Positions 34,548 to 42,673 of a DNA stretch of 64,000 bases are shown here, in pieces. Position numbers and translations under genes: made by a program. Within the stretch, counting starts at the first letter, position 1, and each line of letters opens with the position of its first letter. This DNA is from Murimonas intestini (lineage in GTDB: Bacteria > Bacillota > Clostridia > Lachnospirales > Lachnospiraceae). Where the stretch lies: the NCBI RefSeq assembly GCF_024622195.1, contig NZ_JANKBI010000007.1, positions 1 to 64,000 on the forward strand, written 5' to 3'. The notes under the pieces were generated by a model. The model worked only from the letters and a program-made list of their open reading frames with translations. It was not told where the DNA came from and made no database searches.

Positions 34548-36377
34548 TTACTCAATCACTTTTTGTTCACATTCCACAAAAAGAGCTTCAAACTCTTCTC
34601 TTCCTATCTTTTCCTTTTCTATCAAAAGTGCGGCACAGCGGTGGAGCACACTCTCATGTTCCTTGATGATGGCTCTCGCCTTATCGTGGCACTCATCAAT
34701 AATACGCTTGATCTCACTGTCTATCAGGCTGGCCGTCTGCTCACCATAGCTCCTTGCGTGAGCCAGGTCCTTGCCGATAAAGACTTCATCCTCATCGTTG
34801 TCATAGCGTATCATACCAACCTTCTCAGACATACCATACTGGGGCACCATGGCTCTTGCCAGCTCAGTGGCCTGCTTGATATCCTGTGACGCCCCTGTGG
34901 TCACATCGCCGAACTGCAGCTCTTCAGCCACACGCCCTCCGAAGGACACCACGATATTCTGGAGCATCTGGTTCCTGGTGTTGAACATTTCATCCTTCTC
35001 CGGCAGAGGCATAGTATATCCTGCCGCGCCCATCCCTGTAGGAATGATAGAGATCGTATGGACAGGCCCCACATCTGGGAGCACCTGGAACAGGATCGCA
35101 TGGCCTGACTCATGGTATGCCGTGATCTGCTTTTCTTTGTCAGATATGATGCGGCTCTTCTTTTCGGCACCGATACCGACCTTTACGAAGGACTGCCTGA
35201 TATCCTGCTGGACTATATAGCTGCGCTCTTCCTTTGCCGCATAGATAGCTGCCTCATTCATAAGGTTTTCCAGATCAGCCCCTGTAAATCCTGCTGTAGT
35301 CTGAGCCACCTCTTTCAGATCCACATCATCGCCCAGGGGTTTCCCCTTTGCATGAACCTGAAGGATCTCTTCACGCCCTCTCACATCCGGCTTCCCTACG
35401 CCCACTTTCCTGTCGAAACGGCCGGGACGGAGGATGGCAGGATCCAATATATCCACACGGTTGGTGGCTGCCATGACTATGATTCCTTCATTGAAACCAA
35501 AACCGTCCATCTCCACAAGGAGCTGGTTCAGCGTCTGCTCCCTCTCATCATGTCCGCCGCCCATTCCTGTTCCCCTGCGCCTTGCAACGGCATCGATCTC
35601 ATCGATAAAGACAATACAGGGAGCATTCTTCTTGGCTTCCTCAAAGAGGTCACGGACTCTGGACGCGCCGACACCTACAAACATCTCTACAAAATCAGAA
35701 CCTGAGATAGAGAAGAAGGGCACTCCCGCCTCCCCAGCCACCGCTCTGGCAAGAAGTGTCTTGCCTGTTCCCGGAGGGCCTACAAGCAGCACACCTTTTG
35801 GGATTCTGGCGCCCACCTGCAGATATTTTTTCGGCTCTTTTAAGAAATCTACGATTTCCTTTAAATCATCCTTTTCTTCTTCCAGACCAGCCACATTTTT
35901 AAATGTCACCCTCTTTGCGTCAGGGCTCATCATCTTGGCATGGCTTTTTCCGAAATTCATCATTTTATTATTTCCGCCGCCTGACTGCCTGTTCATAAAC
36001 ATAAACAGGAAAGCCACAATGCCTCCCATGATCAGTATTGGCAGAATTGTTGTGAGAAACAGGCTCTGTCTCTGCACATCGTAAACAAAATACGGAATAT
36101 TGTCACCCTGAAGCTTCAGCTGTGCTTCACTTACATCGGGGACATATATCTTTTTCGCCGATCCGTCTTTCATATGGATGATCAGCTGGCCTGTGGGCAC
36201 TTCTGCATTCTGGTGTATATCCACAGAAGCCACATTTCCCTCTGAGACAGCTGTCTCAAACTGCTGATAGCTGTATGTCTCCTGGGTCACAAAACCCTGT
36301 CTGAAAATCATAAAACACAATACAACCGCCAGGGCAATCATTATATAAAAGCCCGGACCCCTTGAATTCTTATTCAA
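34548..36377 (-). CDS. ftsH: ATP-dependent membrane zinc protease FtsH
   Basis: 609 residues from a TTG start at 36377 with AAAGGAG upstream. Two N-terminal membrane helices (GFYIMIALAVVLCFMIF and LFLTTILPILIMGGIVAFLF) flank a small outer domain. The AAA domain has GPPGTGKT, VFIDEIDAV and the second region of homology ATNRVDILDPAILRPGRFD. The peptidase has HESGH (about residue 427) as the zinc motif. It degrades membrane and regulatory proteins and in Bacillus is needed for sporulation. It is the last gene of the spoIIE-tilS-hpt-ftsH series, 16 bp after hpt. Confidence 0.97.
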   Translation of the reverse strand: MNKNSRGPGFYIMIALAVVLCFMIFRQGFVTQETYSYQQFETAVSEGNVASVDIHQNAEVPTGQLIIHMKDGSAKKIYVPDVSEAQLKLQGDNIPYFVYDVQRQSLFLTTILPILIMGGIVAFLFMFMNRQSGGGNNKMMNFGKSHAKMMSPDAKRVTFKNVAGLEEEKDDLKEIVDFLKEPKKYLQVGARIPKGVLLVGPPGTGKTLLARAVAGEAGVPFFSISGSDFVEMFVGVGASRVRDLFEEAKKNAPCIVFIDEIDAVARRRGTGMGGGHDEREQTLNQLLVEMDGFGFNEGIIVMAATNRVDILDPAILRPGRFDRKVGVGKPDVRGREEILQVHAKGKPLGDDVDLKEVAQTTAGFTGADLENLMNEAAIYAAKEERSYIVQQDIRQSFVKVGIGAEKKSRIISDKEKQITAYHESGHAILFQVLPDVGPVHTISIIPTGMGAAGYTMPLPEKDEMFNTRNQMLQNIVVSFGGRVAEELQFGDVTTGASQDIKQATELARAMVPQYGMSEKVGMIRYDNDEDEVFIGKDLAHARSYGEQTASLIDSEIKRIIDECHDKARAIIKEHESVLHRCAALLIEKEKIGREEFEALFVECEQKVIE

Positions 36378-36393
36378 TGTAAGAATCTCCTTT

Positions 36394-36915
36394 CTAGACT
36401 TCCACTACTCCAATGTATGGGAGATTTCTGTATTTCTGCGCATAGTCCAGGCCATAGCCTACCACGAATTCGTCTGGTATATTGAAACCTGCATAATCTA
36501 CCTTTACGTCAGTGACACGGCGTTCCGGCTTATCCAGAAGCGTGCACAGGGAGAGGCTTTTAGGCCCTCTCTTCTTAAGTATCTCTATAAGGTAGGCAAG
36601 TGTACGACCTGAGTCAATGATATCCTCCACGATCAGGACATCCTTTCCCTCCAGAGGTTCATCCAGATCCTTCACGATCTTGACCACACCGCTTGACTTT
36701 GTTCCTGCGCCATAGCTGCTGACAGACATGAAATCCAGAGTTACAGGGACTGTGATCCTCTTTGCCAGTTCACATGTAAAGAAAATGCCGCCCTTTAACA
36801 CGCAGATCAGATGTACAGACCGTCCTTCATAATCCCTGCTGATCTGTTTCCCGATCTCCTCGATCTTTTTATCCACTTCTTCTTCTGATAACAGCACGCG
36901 AATCTTATCTTCCAT
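36394..36915 (-). CDS. hpt: Hypoxanthine phosphoribosyltransferase
   Basis: 173 residues. The PRPP-binding motif is VLIVEDIIDSGRTL, and the flexible loop SVSSYGAGT and base-site DEFVVGYGLDYAQ are present. It salvages hypoxanthine and guanine to IMP and GMP. It starts 3 bp after tilS. The order tilS-hpt-ftsH is the classical Firmicutes arrangement. Confidence 0.96.
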   Translation of the reverse strand: MEDKIRVLLSEEEVDKKIEEIGKQISRDYEGRSVHLICVLKGGIFFTCELAKRITVPVTLDFMSVSSYGAGTKSSGVVKIVKDLDEPLEGKDVLIVEDIIDSGRTLAYLIEILKKRGPKSLSLCTLLDKPERRVTDVKVDYAGFNIPDEFVVGYGLDYAQKYRNLPYIGVVEV

Positions 36916-36918
36916 CTC

Positions 36919-38361
36919 TTAAAACTCCTCCATCACTTGTACTTTTAAAACTGTTTTTGTTCTTTCTGATATTTTATATGCTTCACTGATACGGTATCCA
37001 ACAGCCCAGAGGATTTGGGAGCCTTCTGCCAGAAGCAAAACCTGCCCCCTCTTTTCATGAGGCACTTTTTCATCTATGAAATAATCCTTCAGCTTTTTGT
37101 GCCCGCCGTCCTTTGTGACAGAAAGACAGTCACCGGGCAGGCGGTTCCGCACTTGAAGTTTATTCCTTATTGTATCATAGTCGAACCATTTCGTATACTT
37201 ATTTTCCGGAATTAATTGTTTTTTCCAGGGCTCTAGAGAAAATTTTACTGCTATATTCCCAATTTTTATGCAGGAAGGGATTAAAATATCATATTTTTTC
37301 TCTATATTCACAAAAATAAGGCTGTCTTCCCCGTCTGCGGCCATATCCGGGCTCAATTCAGCATTGATCAGGCTGAGTCTCCCTCCCTGCAGCTGTGCCG
37401 TCAAGTTCCCGGGCAGGGACAGGCTCTTCCTTCCGCAGGAGGCGGCCAGCTTCCTGATATCATCGATATGGCCTGAAGTGACATTCTTAAGGCCTGCGCC
37501 TGTCCGCTCAATAGCTGCCCTGAGCATATATTCCTGGAGGATCTCTTCTTCACTGCAGAACAGGGCTGCATCCAGGCTGACCTTGCCCGCCCTCTCAGAA
37601 GCCATGCAGGCCTTCAGCGCCTTATCTGCCTGGCGTTCCAGGTAATCCTGCGCCTTTGCCAGTTTGCCCCCCGCCATGACTATGTGCCTGGCCGCCTGGT
37701 GGTTACACTCCTTCTCAAGCACAGGCAGAACCTTTAAGCGCAGCCTGTTGCGGGTATAGTCTGTCTCCAGGTTAGTGGCGTCTGTCCGCCAGACAGCGCC
37801 CTGTCCTCTCAGGTAAGCCTCTATCTCCGCCCTGGTACATTCCAGCAGGGGCCTTATGATCCCATCCCTCACAGGACGCATGCCGCAGAGGCCCTTTATG
37901 CCGCTGCCCCTCACCATGTTCCACAGGATCGTCTCAGCCTGGTCATCCGCATTGTGGGCTACGGCAATGTGTACCCTCCCATGTATCCCGGAAGCACATT
38001 CCCCTGCTATCTCCCGGAAAAATCCATATCTGATGCGCCTTCCGGCCTCCTCTGTGGATATCTTTTCCTGCCGGGCCATCCCCCGGACATCTGCATGGCG
38101 TATCCTCAGGGGTACGTCAAGCTTCCTGCAGAGCTCTTCCACAAACGCTGCATCCTCCAGGCTCTCCTTCCCCCTGATCCCATGCTCCACATGGGCTGCC
38201 ATAAGGCCAAACTTTCTCACCCTGCTCAGCCTGTACAGTACAAAAAGCAGGCATACAGAGTCCGCGCCTCCTGATACGCCTACTATCACACAATCCTGTT
38301 CTTCTATCATGCGGTACTCATCTATGAGATGGACCACCTTTTTCTCGAAACTGTTCTCCAC
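36919..38361 (-). CDS. tilS: tRNA(Ile)-lysidine synthetase
   Basis: About 480 residues. The preferred start is GTG 38361 (AGGAG 8 bases upstream); a TTG at 38388 would overlap spoIIE. The PP-loop is IVGVSGGADS, followed by VAHNADDQAET and GLCGMRPVRDG of the N-terminal ATPase. The C-terminal TilS domains end with VGYRISEAYKISERT. It modifies C34 of tRNA-Ile(CAT) to lysidine so the codon AUA is read correctly, and is essential. It follows spoIIE by 14 bp. Confidence 0.95.
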   Translation of the reverse strand: MENSFEKKVVHLIDEYRMIEEQDCVIVGVSGGADSVCLLFVLYRLSRVRKFGLMAAHVEHGIRGKESLEDAAFVEELCRKLDVPLRIRHADVRGMARQEKISTEEAGRRIRYGFFREIAGECASGIHGRVHIAVAHNADDQAETILWNMVRGSGIKGLCGMRPVRDGIIRPLLECTRAEIEAYLRGQGAVWRTDATNLETDYTRNRLRLKVLPVLEKECNHQAARHIVMAGGKLAKAQDYLERQADKALKACMASERAGKVSLDAALFCSEEEILQEYMLRAAIERTGAGLKNVTSGHIDDIRKLAASCGRKSLSLPGNLTAQLQGGRLSLINAELSPDMAADGEDSLIFVNIEKKYDILIPSCIKIGNIAVKFSLEPWKKQLIPENKYTKWFDYDTIRNKLQVRNRLPGDCLSVTKDGGHKKLKDYFIDEKVPHEKRGQVLLLAEGSQILWAVGYRISEAYKISERTKTVLKVQVMEEF

Positions 38362-38375
38362 TGCTCTCGCTCCTG

Positions 38376-39863
38376 TTATTTTTTCCAAAGCCCGCCTACC
38401 AGGATCGTCATATCATCAGAGGCCCTGCTCTGCTGGTACGACAGTACCTGCTCCAGCAGCTTCCTCGCCATATCCCTGGCATTGCTTGTCTTTATCTGCA
38501 GTATCAGCTCTTTCATCATATCCTGGGAATTCCTGCCCGGCAGGGCATCCAGGACACCGTCTGATATCATGATTATAAAATCCCCGGAATTCAGCTTTTT
38601 CTTTGTGCACTCGTAATCAATATTCTGGAGCATTCCCAGGGGAAGGCTTGTAGAAGTCACTGACTCCACCCAGTCCTGTCTTTTTACAAAGGTTGTGGAG
38701 GCCCCTACCTTCAGAAGTTCACACTCCCCGCTGTAAAGATCCACTGTACAAAGGTCCACTGTTGAAAATATCTGTCCGCTGTTCTGCATCATCATGGCTG
38801 AGTGGATCATCTTCACAGCCGTCTCCTTGCAGAATCCTGCATCCAGAAACTGTTCCAGCAGCTCAATCACAAGTTCGCTCTCCTGACATGCCCCAAATCC
38901 TGAGCCCATGCCGTCCGCCAGGCTCATCACAGCCTGTCCGTTTTCTTTAGACAGGAATGCGAAATTATCCCCCGAGACAAGCTCCCCATCCTTTGTGACC
39001 CTGGCTACGCCGTTTAACAGACAATACTCAGGCTCTGTCACAAACATCAGGGTAGCATACTCCTTATTGACGATCATCCTGCTGTCTTTTCCAGGAACGA
39101 TAGGCCTGCCGCAGGCTTCAGACAAAACCTCTGCGACCTCCTTTGTGGGGACGCATCTTCCCTTTTTCGTCCTGGCATTCATAAATATCTCCGGGCGCTC
39201 CGGGTCATTTTCTGATATCCATACCTCTTTTACAAAGACGCCCCTGAACTTTAATTTCAAACGCAGCTCCTGAAGCACTGATCTTTCCAGCTGCTCCACA
39301 TCATAGATCGTATCAGCCACATGCTGCAGCGTCAGTCCTGTCTCATAGAGCTGTTCCCCCACTGCCGCCCTGTTTTCCAAAAGCCTGTTGCTCCAGGTGA
39401 GGTTGATCTTAGCCTGTCTGAAGGCCATGTCCAGCTCATTTAAAAATTCCCGGGGGGTCACACAGAATTCACCGAAGGCTTCCTGTCTCCCTGTATTTAA
39501 CTCTTCCCCTTCTTCCTCGATACTGTTTAACAGGCTGTAGATACGCCTGTACGTCTTATAGTAGTTTTCCTGCCAGCACAATGCGCACTGCGGGCAATTC
39601 TGGCATACCTTCCCTTTCACCATCCTGAACATGTCCTCAATATCCTGCTGCGAAAGACACTCCTTTTTTTCAGGCATCCTTCTGAAAGTCTCAGACAATT
39701 TAAAAAAGGACTGCGAGTATTTCAGCATCTGCTCCCTTCCCGGCTCCTTAGCCACCGCAGCTGCCGCATCCTCCCTGGCACTCTCCCCCAATACCAGCTT
39801 CAGCACGTCCCATGCTATCCAAAGAACGCTGACGATCAAAACAGCGATGATAAATTCCCCCAT
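38376..39863 (-). CDS. spoIIE: SpoIIE-type PP2C phosphatase with a single membrane segment
   Basis: About 495 residues from ATG 39863 (a TTG at 39866 is possible). There is one N-terminal helix (FIIAVLIVSVLWIAWDVLKLVL). A Cys-rich segment CQNCPQCALCW, a helical regulatory region, and the PP2C domain with MSLADGMGSGFGACQES and MISDGVLDALPG follow. Bacillus SpoIIE is about 820 residues with ten N-terminal helices; those are absent here. It should dephosphorylate SpoIIAA to activate sigma F in the forespore. The neighbours tilS, hpt and ftsH and the divIC block match the Bacillus order, supporting orthology despite the short form. Confidence 0.85.
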   Translation of the reverse strand: MGEFIIAVLIVSVLWIAWDVLKLVLGESAREDAAAAVAKEPGREQMLKYSQSFFKLSETFRRMPEKKECLSQQDIEDMFRMVKGKVCQNCPQCALCWQENYYKTYRRIYSLLNSIEEEGEELNTGRQEAFGEFCVTPREFLNELDMAFRQAKINLTWSNRLLENRAAVGEQLYETGLTLQHVADTIYDVEQLERSVLQELRLKLKFRGVFVKEVWISENDPERPEIFMNARTKKGRCVPTKEVAEVLSEACGRPIVPGKDSRMIVNKEYATLMFVTEPEYCLLNGVARVTKDGELVSGDNFAFLSKENGQAVMSLADGMGSGFGACQESELVIELLEQFLDAGFCKETAVKMIHSAMMMQNSGQIFSTVDLCTVDLYSGECELLKVGASTTFVKRQDWVESVTSTSLPLGMLQNIDYECTKKKLNSGDFIIMISDGVLDALPGRNSQDMMKELILQIKTSNARDMARKLLEQVLSYQQSRASDDMTILVGGLWKK

Positions 39864-39900
39864 CAATTTCCTACCTCCCTGACAGTTTTGCTAATTGCTT

Positions 39901-39969
39901 ATTATAGCCTGCCCGGATGGAAATGTCTGTCAAACCAGCGCCCTAAAATGAAAAAGTTTTTGACAAAAA
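39901..39969 (-). promoter_or_regulatory. spoIIE promoter with 21-bp spacer and Spo0A-like boxes
   Basis: On the minus strand TATAAT is at 39901-39906 and TTGACA at 39928-39933, with a 21-bp spacer. Transcription would start about 30 bp before the start codon. Upstream, a palindrome TTTTTGACAAAAA at about 39957-39969 contains TGTCAAA, one mismatch from the Spo0A box TGTCGAA, in both orientations. The unusual 21-bp spacing is the same as I recall for the Spo0A-activated spoIIE promoter of B. subtilis. Confidence 0.55.
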
Positions 39970-40047
39970 CTGCGCTTGTTTCAGCGAAACAGTCAAAGAC
40001 CTGCTGTATGAATATCCACCCGGCCCACTGCCCGGGGGAATAACTAA

Positions 40048-40076
40048 AAAGGATGCTGCACACTGCAACATCCTTT
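40048..40076 (-). terminator. Terminator after tRNA-Met
   Basis: AAAGGATG and CATCCTTT form the stem with a partly paired centre. On the minus strand TTTTTAG follows, 11 bp beyond the tRNA 3' end. Confidence 0.75.
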
Positions 40077-40086
40077 CTGTCTGACA

Positions 40087-40160
40087 TAGCGGAAGGGAGA
40101 TTTGAACTCTCGACACCACGGGTATGAACCGTGTGCTCTAGCCAACTGAGCTATTCCGCC
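40087..40160 (-). tRNA. tRNA-Met (CAT), elongator type
   Basis: The acceptor stem GGCGGAA pairs with TTCCGCT (one G-T pair), discriminator A. The anticodon arm CGGTTCATACCCG gives CAT, with TTCATAC as in elongator Met rather than the CTCATAA form of tRNA-Ile2. CCA is not encoded. It lies between divIC and spoIIE, where Bacillus also carries tRNA genes. Confidence 0.95.
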
Positions 40161-40172
40161 ACACAGTTCTAC

Positions 40173-40201
40173 ATTATAATAGGCTTTTCGCCTTTTGTCA
40201 A
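40173..40201 (-). promoter_or_regulatory. Consensus promoter of tRNA-Met
   Basis: On the minus strand TTGACA (40196-40201) and TATAAT (40173-40178) are both perfect and separated by 17 bp, a few bases before the mature tRNA. Confidence 0.8.
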
Positions 40202-40204
40202 GGT

Positions 40205-40507
40205 CTAATCTTCCGATTTGAATAATATTTCATCTTTATATACCAGTCCCAGCTTGTCCTTTGCCACTTCTTCAGCATACTCATCCGTTTTCATGTAGTC
40301 TTTCATAGCTGCAATGTCATCGGATCTTTGTTTCTCATCCTCGATCTGCTGTCTCAGTGATTCCTCCTGCGCTGCATAATCCGCATTTTTTTCCTTCAGG
40401 GAGTTGCTCTGTACCGACAAAGATACAAGCAGCACCGCCACGATCGCAGAAATACAGAGCATCCCCTTCTTGTTGCCTCTTTTTCTCCGTTTTTTCTTTC
40501 TAGCCAT
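40205..40507 (-). CDS. divIC: Septum formation initiator DivIC/FtsB family
   Basis: 100 residues; AAGGAAGG precedes the ATG. A strongly basic N-terminus (ARKKKRRKRGNKKG) is followed by one membrane helix (ICISAIVAVLLVSLSV region) and a coiled coil to about residue 70, then a short C-terminal domain ending KDKLGLVYKDE. The topology is that of DivIC, which with FtsL and DivIB bridges FtsZ and wall synthesis at the septum. It is the last gene of the rqcP-yabP-yabQ-divIC run. Confidence 0.88.
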   Translation of the reverse strand: MARKKKRRKRGNKKGMLCISAIVAVLLVSLSVQSNSLKEKNADYAAQEESLRQQIEDEKQRSDDIAAMKDYMKTDEYAEEVAKDKLGLVYKDEILFKSED

Positions 40508-40539
40508 TATTACCCTTCCTTAATTAACATTATCCCCTA

Positions 40540-40986
40540 TTAATGTCTACGTAAGGCCATTTTAAACCGTTTTGTCCAATTTTTCAATGTTTTCGGCAAA
40601 ATTTCCCGGGTTTTTTTGAATAAAAATGAAAACGGAAGGAAAATCACGTGAAAAACCCGCTTAAAAAGTCGAAAAATGGCGGTTAATGCGGTTGACAGCC
40701 CTTTCACCAGGTATTTACTGATACTCTGATTGTACAGCAGCATACCCAGCAAAACTGCAGCCAGGCTGAATCCTCTTAAGCTTCCGCTGTTCTTCGTAAA
40801 AATCATGTAAAAGATCAAAATGCCGGCCGCACACCAGTAAAGCAGGTCCTCAATGCCCACCAGTACGGCTCCTCTTGGAAACACCCTGCGCAGCACGCGC
40901 AGAAGATCATATACAAATAAAATAAGGACCCCGGTGGAAGCAGATATCAGAAATAGCAGGATTTCTCCATGTATGACCTCGCTCAT
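40540..40986 (-). CDS. yabQ: Spore cortex protein YabQ
   Basis: 148 residues with four or so hydrophobic segments in the first two thirds (LFLISASTGVLILFVYDLLR and ILIFYMIFTKNSGSLRGF carry the family signature) and a basic tail. YabQ is a mother-cell membrane protein needed for spore cortex assembly. It starts 3 bp after yabP and precedes divIC, as in Bacillus. Confidence 0.85.
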   Translation of the reverse strand: MSEVIHGEILLFLISASTGVLILFVYDLLRVLRRVFPRGAVLVGIEDLLYWCAAGILIFYMIFTKNSGSLRGFSLAAVLLGMLLYNQSISKYLVKGLSTALTAIFRLFKRVFHVIFLPFSFLFKKTREILPKTLKNWTKRFKMALRRH

Positions 40987-40989
40987 ATG

Positions 40990-41274
40990 CTATTTAAACA
41001 GACGGCCGATAAGGGATTCACCCTGGCGCCGCCCGCCCCTTCCATCCGAATAAGTGAGGCTGTCGATATTCCCGTCCAGGTCCACCTCTCCCTTTTCGAG
41101 ATTCAGACGGCTGACATGCAGCTCCGTACCCTTTACCATCAGCATGCCCTGCTCTGTTTCCAGCACGACTTCATTGACATCAAAAGAGAGCACATCAGCC
41201 ACCCCGCTGATCGTGCCATTTCTTCTTCCGGTAATGGTCACTTTATGTGCTCCCTGCGTTTGTTTTTCTTCCAT
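40990..41274 (-). CDS. yabP: Sporulation protein YabP
   Basis: 94 residues of beta-rich YabP/YqfC fold: HKVTITGRRNGTISGVADVL, then EVVLETEQGMLMVKGTELH and LNLEKGEVDLDGNIDSLTY. YabP is required for spore maturation in the mother cell. It lies between rqcP and yabQ with short gaps. No sigma E promoter could be called with confidence in the 98 bp upstream. Confidence 0.88.
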   Translation of the reverse strand: MEEKQTQGAHKVTITGRRNGTISGVADVLSFDVNEVVLETEQGMLMVKGTELHVSRLNLEKGEVDLDGNIDSLTYSDGRGGRRQGESLIGRLFK

Positions 41275-41372
41275 TAGGACATCCCCAAGATTGTTCTCTC
41301 TTTAATATATTATGGGATGGCTCTCTTTATGATAAATCATTTCCTGCAAAAGCCCGGATATACAACCCGTTT

Positions 41373-41612
41373 TTACAAATATCGGAACAATTCCTTTGCT
41401 TCTTCCTTTTTCACTGTCTCCTGTACATCCAGCACCTCTACCCTGACGGACTTGTTGCCGAACTGGATCTCAATGACATCCCCTTCCTTTACCGAAGCGC
41501 TGGCTTTTGCCACCTTGTCATTAACCAGCACACGTCCGCCGTCACATGCCTCATTTGCCACAGTGCGGCGCTTGATCAGTCTTGATACTTTCAAAAATTT
41601 GTCCAGTCTCAT
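41373..41612 (-). CDS. rqcP: S4-domain ribosome quality-control protein RqcP (Hsp15-like)
   Basis: 79 residues, almost all one S4 RNA-binding domain: MRLDKFLKVSRLIKRRTVAN, then GGRVLVNDKVAKAS and EGDVIEIQFG. In Bacillus this protein (YabO/RqcP) binds stalled 60S-like 50S subunits and helps RqcH add alanine tails. It opens the yabP-yabQ-divIC run, downstream of hup. Confidence 0.88.
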   Translation of the reverse strand: MRLDKFLKVSRLIKRRTVANEACDGGRVLVNDKVAKASASVKEGDVIEIQFGNKSVRVEVLDVQETVKKEEAKELFRYL

Positions 41613-41694
41613 GTCTTTTCCCTCCCATAGGCAAAAGTGTGTTTTTCAGTCGCTATCCACACTTTTCCAACTGTTTTTTCCTGAAAACAAGTCA

Positions 41695-41720
41695 GGGGAT
41701 GCTGTATATGCAGCACCCCC
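41695..41720 (-). terminator. Terminator after hup
   Basis: GGGG(A)TGCTG and CAGCACCCC form a stem with a bulged A and a 6-base loop; on the minus strand TGACTTGTTTTC follows. It separates hup from the rqcP run. Confidence 0.6.
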
Positions 41721-41749
41721 CGCTAAAGTCTTATTCCTGCGAATCAAAA

Positions 41750-42025
41750 TTATTCGTTGATAGAATCTTTCAGAGCTTTTCCGGCTTTGAACTTCGGAGC
41801 CTTGGAAGCAGCGATAGTCATAGTTTCACCTGTCTGAGGATTTCTTCCTTCCCTTGCAGCTCTTTCAGATACTTCAAAAGTGCCAAATCCAACTAACTGG
41901 ATTTTTTCACCTTTCTTTAATTCTTCAGCAACTACTTCCTCAAAAGCTTTGAGAGCCTTTTCTGCATCCTTTTTAGATAACTCTGTCTTCTCGGCAATAG
42001 CTGCCACTAATTCTGTTTTGTTCAT
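41750..42025 (-). CDS. hup: HU-family DNA-binding protein
   Basis: 91 residues from ATG 42025 with AGGAGG upstream; an in-frame ATG at 42112 lies in the leader. It begins MNKTELVAAIAEKTELSKK and has the DNA-binding arm GFGTFEVSERAAREGRNPQT. HU bends DNA and organises the nucleoid. It has a strong promoter at 42136-42164 and its own terminator, so it is transcribed alone with a leader of about 100 bp. Confidence 0.95.
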   Translation of the reverse strand: MNKTELVAAIAEKTELSKKDAEKALKAFEEVVAEELKKGEKIQLVGFGTFEVSERAAREGRNPQTGETMTIAASKAPKFKAGKALKDSINE

Positions 42026-42135
42026 GGAATAATTCCTCCTCTGATTTCTCTCTTTGTTCGTTATATGAAACAAAATTCTGTTTTTATAGGAACCACACCT
42101 GCTTAAATCCAATGGTGCCGCGTTCTCTACGTTTA

Positions 42136-42164
42136 TTTATAAGCTTTTACCTATCATTTGTCAA
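42136..42164 (-). promoter_or_regulatory. Strong promoter of hup
   Basis: On the minus strand TTGACA (42159-42164) and TATAAA (42136-42141) are separated by 17 bp. Confidence 0.75.
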
Positions 42165-42192
42165 GGAATTTTATTGACTATTAAGATAAAAT

Positions 42193-42672
42193 TCATAAAT
42201 CACTTTCCAGATACTGGAAGACCTCTATTTTAGCCGCTTTTTCGGCATCTTTCAAGGTTTTTTCATGCTCTTTGCTCCTGCCGGACTTCTCTTTTTTCTT
42301 GATCTCATCCCACCTGGCCAGCAGTGCAGAATCACTTCCCGGGGCCTGTCCGGCGAACACATGCGGGTGGCGGCGTATCATTTTTTCACACAGCCCGCTT
42401 ATGACGTCTTCCACATTAAAAAGCCCTTCCTCTTCCGCTATCTGGCTCTGAAGCAGGACCTGAAGCAGCACATCTCCCAGTTCCTCACAGAGGTTTGTCC
42501 CATCGCCGGTCTCTTTATAGATATTGATCCCCGCCACTGCCTCCACCATCTCATTTATCATGCACGGCTTAAGGCTCTCATGGGTCTGTTTCTTATCCCA
42601 CGGACAGCCGTTCTCGCCGCGGAGCGCGGCTATTACGGACCGGAGTTCTTCAAAATTGTATTTCTTGTCCAT
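42193..42672 (-). CDS. mazG: MazG-family nucleotide pyrophosphohydrolase
   Basis: 159 residues, a single MazG domain: LRGENGCPWDKKQTHESLKP, then the metal-binding helices ending in CEELGDVLLQVLLQ and the RRHPHVF signature. It hydrolyses nucleoside triphosphates to monophosphates and pyrophosphate. The first acidic pair of the usual EExxE is partly changed (NEMVEA). It follows pgm by 1 bp, so the two are co-transcribed. Full MazG is about 260 residues with two domains; this is a one-domain form. Confidence 0.85.
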   Translation of the reverse strand: MDKKYNFEELRSVIAALRGENGCPWDKKQTHESLKPCMINEMVEAVAGINIYKETGDGTNLCEELGDVLLQVLLQSQIAEEEGLFNVEDVISGLCEKMIRRHPHVFAGQAPGSDSALLARWDEIKKKEKSGRSKEHEKTLKDAEKAAKIEVFQYLESDL

Positions 42673-42673
42673 C

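Noticed and set aside
40087..40160. tRNA with CAT anticodon as tRNA-Ile2, the TilS substrate next door
   Set aside because: The anticodon loop TTCATAC and the acceptor stem match elongator tRNA-Met rather than the CTCATAA form of tRNA-Ile2.
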